Shown here piece after piece: positions 57,086 to 64,000 of a stretch of DNA of 64,000 bases (position 1 is its first letter; the number at the start of each line of letters is the position of its first letter). Under the pieces are notes generated by a model. The model made no database searches. It was not told the origin of the DNA and was given only the letters and a program-made list of their open reading frames with translations. Origin of the DNA: Hsuehochloa calcarea (Eukaryota; Streptophyta; Magnoliopsida; Poales; Poaceae); NCBI GenBank assembly GCA_036346395.1, contig CM070613.1, forward strand, positions 18,780,818 through 18,844,817, written 5' to 3'. The position numbers and the translations under genes were made by a program.

Positions 57086-59923
57086 GACCCGGATTTTCTA
57101 ATCCCGGATCCTCTGTGAACAATACTGTGCTACTCCCGGATCAAGAGGTAGCACTCACGCACTAAATGCCAATCACATCATACAAGGCGCAATTAAGATA
57201 TTTAATTAAACAAACATCGAGTGACATAGACCACGCCGGTCGAAGTTTTACATAAGGGCCACTGTGCCAAATGGATTACAATACTCAAAAGCAATGAAAA
57301 CAAAAGGGAGGATGGGACTCATCTCTCCACAGTAAGCGATCAGTGACTGACGACGCACCGATATTATCCAAAGCATGGGTAATATGGGTTGTACGCAAGT
57401 ACCAAAGAGTCCACGAGATCAAGCGAGACCTACACTACGTAATCTACGCTACTCTTCGTGGTTCCGTGGCCATCGCCCCGTGTTCCTCGAGTACGCCAGA
57501 ATCTCCTTGCTCCGCATCATCCGGAGGGTTTGGGGAGGAGCGAGTGAGCACAACTACTGTGCTCATGAGCCAACACACAAGATGCAATAGAATACATGCA
57601 AGGCTTAACAAGGATGGCTCAGGTTCTTTTGTTTGCTAAAGCAACATTTCAAATTACCATAATTACAAAGTCCTATGACTTAGCATTTTAAACAGATTGC
57701 ATTTTCATTAAAAGAGATTAAGTGCAATATTAAATAACAGCGAAGGTTACCTCCACCTTATGCTTAATTTTGATAACTAAGCATGCCCACCAATTATCAA
57801 CACTGGATAAGGCTACCCAGGAAAATCCAAAACAAGGGCTAGATGAACCCAACACATTTCCATTCCACCCACAAAGATTTTTGAAATAGAACTAACTCAG
57901 GTTAAGTTCCCATGTCTGCCTTTGACCGGCGCTACTGCTTAAAAACAGCTTTAGACTCGCAGAGGTTGTACACTGCACTCCACAAGAGATAATCATACTC
58001 GTTACCCCACATGATTCCTTAGTCATGTAGTTGAGCGATCGTCACAAAGAACGCTTCAAACTACCTTGCCCCTTCCGTCATCTCACCCCTATGGCCAATT
58101 CCATAAGTTGTGCGTGATGTCTACCACAACGACTAGCAAAACCGCCCCGCCACGCGACTAGCGCAATGATAATCTCACCGCTTTGTCCCCTGCTCAAGCC
58201 AAAGATACGCCCCGCCGCTTGCACACTTCTAACACCGGCCAGGGATGACATTCGTGGTTCAATAGTTTTACTAGGCCAAGTTACACTTTGCGCACTTGCG
58301 GTTGTACTTGTTTTACACGGAGGTCATGACAAGATTAAGTCCTTAATTCATCCGACGGTTCATACCACATACCAACCATTCTCGTATACGTCCGCACTCC
58401 GCCATTCTTTCCATCCGTCCGATGTGGTACTAGCAAGTTGTTTAGGTTTTGGGAAGGAAAACCAATTAACGCAACACACCACCATCTACATCCAATGACC
58501 GCCAAAACTATTTTTCATGTTTAAAGGATGATGATCGGACATTTATTGTCCCTGCATTTAAGCAAGACTAGCATGTCGCTTAAGTACAACCTATTCTAGT
58601 ATTACCATAAATATTTACTAGGGTGACAAGGAATACCGGATTCAATTATCAAAGGATGGCTTAATAAGTAATTATTCAACAAATGGGTGTTTAACTACTA
58701 TAAGCTTTAACATATCATTGTTTACAAAATTAAAGCATGCAACTTTGCTATTTTAAATAAACATAGTTTGCATAAAATGTAGGTTCGGAATGATCAGCAT
58801 TGACTCGCCTTGGTTAAAGGCGAGGGTCCTGAGATCTTGAGCTTGGTCGGCGCGTCTCCTGGCCGTTAATCCTAATCTGGCCGAAAGTACCTAAAAGACA
58901 CAACGCAAAGAGAGCAAATAAATACCAACTAAATAAAATGTGAACTCCAAAATAAACAAGACCAGTACCAATAGCAAGATATTGATTTTAGAAAATTTTA
59001 GAAATTGGTTTCACAATTTTTGGAGTTATACAGAAAAAGATATGAATTTTGAAGTTATTAATCGATTTTCCAATTAAACCAAATTCGAAAACCGTAAAAA
59101 CCCCGGCCGACACGTGTCGGCCTGTGCTCGGTCCACGGCATCGTGCTCGTGGATCGAGTCCACGCAAGACGCCAAGACGGTCACAAGACTCGCCCACTCG
59201 CTCGGCAGATCGGCAAGGCGGGCCCACACGCCGGCCGGGCGCGGTGGGAGGGCCCACCCGTCGACACGGCGGCGCAAAACGACGGCGACGCTGTCGTTGC
59301 GTCGCCGCTTCCCTCCGCACGCGAGAGAAAGGGAGGGAGAGGAGCGAGGCGGCGGGAAGCGCACGCGCCACGACGCGGCGAAGGAAGGGAGATGGCGGCG
59401 CCGAGTCGGGAAGGAGGCCGTGGAGGCGAGGATGCGGCGGAGGCTCGGCCGAGCCGAGGGAGAAAATCGGGCCGAGCCGAAGAAGACGGCGACGGAGCTC
59501 GGCGCGGGGGCGACTTCGGCAACGACATGCGAGCGGAGGTGGAGGAGAAGGCGCGAGGGGAGGAAGGGAAAGAGGAGGGGAAGTCTCGGCTTTTAAAGCC
59601 GAGGCGAGGAGCGGGGAGAAAGCCGGCGCGCGGGCGCGGGAGGAAGGAGAAGGGGGTCCGGGCGCGCGCGGATGGGACGGGACGAGGACGGGGACGCCGA
59701 GGCGGGCGGCGGCGCGGCGCTACGCGCGGGCGACACCCGAGGCGCAGCGCGCGAGGCGGCGGGAACACGGGCGCGCGGAGGCGCCGGAGGAACCGGGCCG
59801 GGCCGGGCCCGCGAGGTAAGGGCTAGGGTTAGGGTTAGAGTTAGATTAGGGTTTCGGTTCTGATTTTGAAATTTGAAATCAAAATTTTGATTTTTGCTTT
59901 CTTCAACAAAACAGGATGTTACA
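57086..59923 (-). repeat. 5' LTR of the gypsy element
   Basis: About 2,838 bp, collinear with 48499-51315. The plus-strand start is slightly degraded (TTGACCCGG in place of TGTCGGACCCGG), so the border is uncertain by a few bases. A palindrome-like CTCGGCTTTTAAAGCCGAG at 59585-59603 is partly lost in the other LTR. Confidence 0.9.
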
Positions 59924-60130
59924 ACAACCCTATCAAGACTATGGAGTTTGTACATGATACACTCATTGCCTTGGAGTTGCCGAAGGACAGTTCAGATCCT
60001 CAGGCAACTCAAATGAAGTGCGTATGGAGTCCACCGCAAGATCCCTGGATTAAGGTGAACAAAATGGGGCAATTGCAGTTTCTTTGGGGAGGGCTGGCAC
60101 AGGCATGGAACACTATTTCGTTTTGGAAAC
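59924..60130 (+). pseudogene. L1-type LINE ORF2 fragment, segment 5 (3' end)
   Basis: After the ACAAC duplication, PIKTMEFVHDTLIALELPKD and WSPPQDPWIKVNKMGQLQ fit the linker and the start of the C-terminal RNase H of plant L1 elements (usual 'PPPGWxKVNxDGA'; the key D is not evident). Recognisable LINE sequence fades near 60130. No poly(A) tail was found. Confidence 0.65.
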
Positions 60131-60341
60131 AATTTAGGAGAGGGCGAAATCACCGAAATTTCGGTTGAAAATTTTCGCGAGTTTTCAAATTGAACGAAAT
60201 TTGACCAAATTTTTGTCCTAATTCGAATGTTGCAGGTGATTGCATCTTTTACAGTTGTGCTTTTTGATCCGAACATTGTAGTGCTAGACTATGAGCCATT
60301 GCCACCTCCCAAGATCTTAGAAAGAGAGAAAGAAACTCAAA
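60131..60341. other. Intergenic, no gene seen
   Basis: AT-rich with GAAATTTCGG-type words repeated (60146-60215). No coding assignment. Confidence 0.4.
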
Positions 60342-60518
60342 CACGAAGGCCCGGCCCCCACCCTGGTGCTTATCTTCGTGCTGGTCGCCACGTCGGCGGC
60401 GACCCCGGCCTCCAAGGACTCGCCGGCAGACAGCAGCCGTCTGCCGCAACGCGTCAAGTGCATAAGATCACTGCTAGATAGATCGGCATTCGTTTGTGGC
60501 AGATACAGGAGAATATAA
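60342..60518 (+). pseudogene. Secretory-peptide-like ORF remnant lacking a start codon
   Basis: An open frame of 58 codons ending at TAA 60516-60518. It begins EGPAPT, passes through a strongly hydrophobic run (LVLIFVLVATSAATPAS) that looks like a signal peptide with an Ala-x-Ala-type exit, then a short polar tail with two cysteines (VKCIRSLL, FVCGRYRRI). An in-frame TAG lies upstream and no ATG is available, so either the start was mutated or a first exon is missing. I do not recognise the family. It could be chance, but the signal-peptide pattern in GC-rich DNA is suggestive. Confidence 0.35.
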
Positions 60519-61767
60519 TACCCCCATTTTTTTTACCGAGGATAAGAATGTGTAAAATGTTATGCGAATCGGTTGTGCCGTTATTATTTCCATGATTAAT
60601 TTATAGATGGGTTTTGATGAGTGGATGGATTGGGTTCAAAGCTCATTATCGACGAATGTACTGATGCGTAGATCCGTAAAATGCATTTTTAACAAAACGT
60701 GCCTTACAGCCTAGCACACATGCATGGAAATTGGAAAGATCCAGATGACTTTTTTTAGAAAGATCATGTGGTTTATATCTTTACTACTTAAAAAGAATAG
60801 AATGTAGTGATTGTGAGTGATGCGTTTTCCACTTCTCTCTCCTCACCAATATTTTGGCATCGCCATGTGGGCCTAACAAACAAGTCCTCTCGCATCCCAT
60901 CTGCGTCAAAGCGAGCCACCGTGCGGGCCAACGTTTCTTTCACTATTCCTTCTCTTCCACATCCATTCCGAACAAACTGCCCAAAGCAAATCTCTTAACA
61001 ACTCCAACAAACACATCTCATCTCCAACTATATCTAGGCCTACATCCAATTTGAGTTTGGCTAGTGCATGCTGCTCACCAGGACACTGCGATGCCAATGC
61101 TGCTCACGGATCAAGAGCCTCGCAACGGTGTCGCCATCGTTGTGGGCGTTGGTGAACTCGAAGCCGCAGTGGCATTATGGACTCTTGGGGAAGTTATCTA
61201 GCCGGCCGACACCGAGAGTGAGCCACCCGGCGAGGAAGCTGAGTTGGTTGCCCGCGCGATCGACAACCTGCTTGATACTGATCTAAACGAACAACACATT
61301 CACGCTTACGCCCTCCAATGATCAAATCGACTAGGACCAGGCGATCCCTGGGATGCGGTGGTTGTACCAGAGCATGTACAGGTCGCTGACGCAGAACACA
61401 CTGTCACCATCGCCATCACTAGAGAGGAACACCTCGAAGGAGTTGTCCTAGCGGAGCACTTGCAACTACACGGAGGTGCGGCAGGCGATAAGCATGGCCA
61501 AGGACATGGTGCGCGGGCGCAACCAGTGGCACATGTCGGCAGAGATCAGGTATTCCCATGCCATGTCCTTGTCGCATGCAGATGTTCTTCGAGGACGACA
61601 AACACAGCGGCTTATGTGAGATCTGCCTATTCTTCCATTTAGATGTTAAGGCATTAATCACATACATGATGTCCATGACTTTCAGGATCTATCTATGATT
61701 AGTTAAGATGTGCATGTTTGTAGTCGTGCAGCTATGCAAGTTATAATTTGATCTCATCGCTGTGTAA
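60519..61767. other. Intergenic; decayed GC-rich patch
   Basis: 61060-61560 is GC-richer than its surroundings. Its minus strand reads short protein-like stretches (VDRAGNQLSFLAGWLTLGV, SDLYMLWYNHRIPG) broken by stops, suggesting an old pseudogene that I cannot name. The rest holds no gene. Confidence 0.35.
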
Positions 61768-61988
61768 CATTCCAAATGTGGATTTGTGTTTCAAATGTAT
61801 AAAAATGAGGAGAAATTAAAACTTTTCTCACATCTGGATATTTTTGATCAGTTCCATAATTCTTGTACAGTGATTGTGGAAAAATCAAACTCAAAATCCC
61901 CAATTCCCTTAAGTCCTAAACCTCCTTGGTAAACATCTTGTGTCCAACCCCCTGGAAATAATTTTCCCTGGATCTAGGAATGGTATGT
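61768..61988 (+). repeat. LTR start fragment
   Basis: Begins TGTAACATTCCAAATG, similar to the start of the long LTR at 34765 (TGTAACATCC). Interrupted or followed at 61989 by a different LTR start. Confidence 0.35.
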
Positions 61989-64000
61989 GACACCTCGAAA
62001 TTATTTTATAATTTTTAGAAATTATTTGATAATTTTTTGAGGCAAGTCAAACCAACAACCACTCTAGTCAAACCCTAACTCAAACCTTCTGGAATTTCTG
62101 GAGAAGAATGCAGTGCATGAAAATCTCTGAAAGTTTTATGTAAGGTTAATCCTTAAGTCAGCAACAACCAGTTAAAATTTCATAATTTTTGGAGCTAGTT
62201 TGCTACCTCAAGCAAATTCTCTAAAAATCAGCTGTTTAATTCAAACCCTAGCTGGTTTTCACTGTTCCTTGGGCGCGAGTCAGACTCGGGCTTGAGCCAA
62301 GTGACTTGGTTCAATCAACTAACTGCACCGCCGCGGTCGCTCGGGCGCGAGCGTTGTGGATCGTCGGATCGGCATCGGGCGACCCATGCTTGCGTGAACG
62401 TTCGTACCGTCCGAACGTCTCGCGCAGTGTGAGCCGTAGGATCCAGATCAACGGCCTGGATTGAGTGAACGTTCGGACCGGCCAATCGTACCATTCATTT
62501 GAACCGTCTGATTTTAATCCGACGGTGGCCGCGTCGTCTCCTTCCTCGCGCTCCCTTGCTTGCGTGCGCTGCGCCATGGACAGAGGAAGTCGTGGCCGTC
62601 GTAGCGCCCTGTCCACTCCGTGTCATGGCCAACGGCTCCTTGCATTTAATGCTGGTCGTGCACCGCCCTTAAACGTCCAGAACTCAACTGTTCCCATCAC
62701 TCTCAGAGCTCCCATGGCAGGTCTGACCCGAGGAGAAATCTTGCCGTTGCTCTCTGCCATCTCAGCTATTTAAGCTCCCTTGTTTCCTCTCTTAGTTCCT
62801 TTAGCATTTCCACAGCTCTAGCTAGCCACCTCGGTGCTTGTTTGAGCTTGATTCACCCGAAGCACTTCGCCACCATTGCCGCACTCGGTACTTTGGTGAA
62901 GGCGGTACCACAGTGGCTCTCCCTCTCCATTTCTTGTTCCCTCTGCTCCCTCTTTAATCACTTGAGCTTAACCCTCGCTCAATTTCACTTATCTTCCCCA
63001 GGGCTTGGCTAAATTAGAGATCCCAATTTTTGGCCGAAAGCACTGCACTTCGTCGCTGGAGCAGCTCCGACCTCCTTTGTGCATCTCCCGTGCTCAGGTA
63101 GCTCCGCATTAGTCTATAGATGCTTGGCACTTGCTTACTTGGACCGCAGCGGAGCTCCTTTGCGCTTTTTGTTTTTTGGCCATTTGTGTCGCCGCCGTCA
63201 ACTCCGGCTTGCCGGCGTTCTAGACCACCTCAGCCGCAGCAAATGGTCCCGTGTGTGCGCAAGGCTATTGCGGACCCGTTTTGGGCCTTAGCTCGCGCCT
63301 CCGTGACCATAGTCGCCGGCAGTGAGCCTCCTTTCACCGTCGGGTTTTGCCGGACAAACTGTGCGCGAGCGTCTAAACGTAGTTCTCTGTGAACCGTCGA
63401 TCTCTAGATCAACGGCCCGGGATCGCGTGAACGTTCGGACCGTTCGAATGCGCCGATCCATGTGTACCGTAGGATTCTAGATCGATGGCTCAGGTTCGAG
63501 TGAACGTTCGGATCGTCCAAACGTTTCGATCAACGTGGATCGTTGGATCCAAGATCAACGACCCATGTGCTTGTGAACGTTCGGACCATCCGAACGTCTC
63601 GATCCACATGGACTGTCGGATCTAAATCCAACGGTGAACGTATGAGCCGCGAGAGCCGCGTGCGCGCGCGCTGTGCTCTGTGCGCGTGGGCCATCGGATT
63701 TCAGATCTCTGGCCCATATTCGTCCACATCGATTTTGGATTTAGGATTTTCCCAGGGATTTAATTGTGAACTGAAAAATAGCATTAACTTCTAAAATGCA
63801 TAACTAATTCATTTTAAACCCAAAAACAGTGAAACCACTTTTGATATTTTTCATTTTTAAAGAACTTTATTTCAGAATAGGTTGCACAATTCTCTTATCA
63901 GCAGAAAAGGTAGAATTGAAAAATGAGCATTTGATTGATTATCTTTACAATAGAAAAATGGGTACAACTTTGAAAACTCATAACTAATTCATTCAAGCTC
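61989..64000 (+). repeat. Long gypsy-type LTR, 5' part, cut by window end
   Basis: Starts TGTGACACCTCGAAATT, a common opening for grass gypsy LTRs. It contains leader-like C/T-rich DNA and two clusters of an about 73-bp repeat (starts 62394, 62465; 63427, 63500, 63573, 63634), each opening GTGAACGTTCGGACC. No ORF of interest. Its end lies beyond the window. Confidence 0.5.
63389..63640. repeat. 73-bp tandem units with self-complementary core
   Basis: Units begin GTGAACGTTCGGAC at 63427, 63500 and 63573, with a shorter step (61) to 63634 and a diverged unit from 63389. Each core is nearly self-complementary (CGTTCGGACC then .TCCGAACG) and is followed by a GATC.A(C)GTG..C.GT.GGATC spacer. Confidence 0.75.

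Larger units (their letters stand above)
48499..59923 (-). mobile_element. Ty3/gypsy retrotransposon, 11.4 kb, inserted in the LINE
   Basis: LTRs 48499-51315 and about 57086-59923 (about 2.8 kb each), and a perfect ACAAC duplication (48494-48498 and 59924-59928). On the minus strand the element starts TGTAACATCC and ends GGGTCCGACA, with a purine tract (GGAGGTGAGG) beside the left LTR. Domain order from right to left is gag, protease, RT, RNase H, integrase, which defines gypsy rather than copia. The two LTRs differ by many one- to three-base indels. Confidence 0.92.

Noticed and set aside
61060..61560. Possible terpene-synthase-like or other enzyme pseudogene on the minus strand
   Set aside because: Only short protein-like stretches between stops; no diagnostic motif, so no family was assigned.

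Overview
The window is plant nuclear DNA from a grass, most likely rice or a close Oryza relative. The evidence is GT-AG introns in the host genes, GC-rich grass-style coding exons, L1-type LINE, Ty1/copia and Ty3/gypsy retroelements primed by initiator-Met tRNA, a PIF/Harbinger element and a Mutator-like element. The species call is inference. No organellar, bacterial or viral gene, rRNA, tRNA or CRISPR array was recognised.

Only three host protein genes look intact. A BIR1-type leucine-rich-repeat receptor kinase lies on the minus strand (7750-10015, two coding exons, catalytic HRD changed to HRN). Two tandem GH28 polygalacturonases lie on the plus strand (30837-32254 and 33251-34677), each with four exons in the same phases and two exons of identical length. 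All four GH28 motifs are present in both.

The rest is layered mobile DNA. 0-4.8 kb: a decayed gag fragment split by a solo LTR with a perfect 5-bp duplication, LTR debris and a 39-bp perfect inverted repeat. 4.84-7.34 kb: a 2.5-kb short-LTR retrotransposon whose interior holds pieces of two host genes, a MAP kinase kinase (plus) and a DUF247 protein (minus). 12.0-16.8 kb: a PIF/Harbinger transposon with an intact Myb/SANT-like gene and a frameshifted DDE transposase. 20.2-22.1 kb: a second copy of the first LTR family. 23.36-29.61 kb: a Mutator-like element with a perfect 9-bp duplication, no visible MURA core, but three minus-strand reading units including a GRF-type zinc-finger protein behind a 62-bp tandem repeat. 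34.8-38.9 kb: probably a long gypsy-type LTR.

From about 40.0 to 60.1 kb one degenerate L1-type LINE can be followed through four separate insertions: a minus-strand copia element (duplication AGCTT), a 5'-truncated plus-strand copia element, a 1.5-kb minus-strand short LTR element (duplication ATGTG) and an 11.4-kb minus-strand gypsy element (duplication ACAAC). The LINE reading resumes after each one. The last 4 kb hold a secretory-peptide-like remnant, unrecognised decayed DNA and the beginning of another long LTR carrying about 73-bp repeats around a self-complementary core. The items most worth a second look are the gene-capturing short-LTR element, the MURA-less Mutator element with its GRF gene and minisatellite, and the palindrome arrays inside the LTRs.
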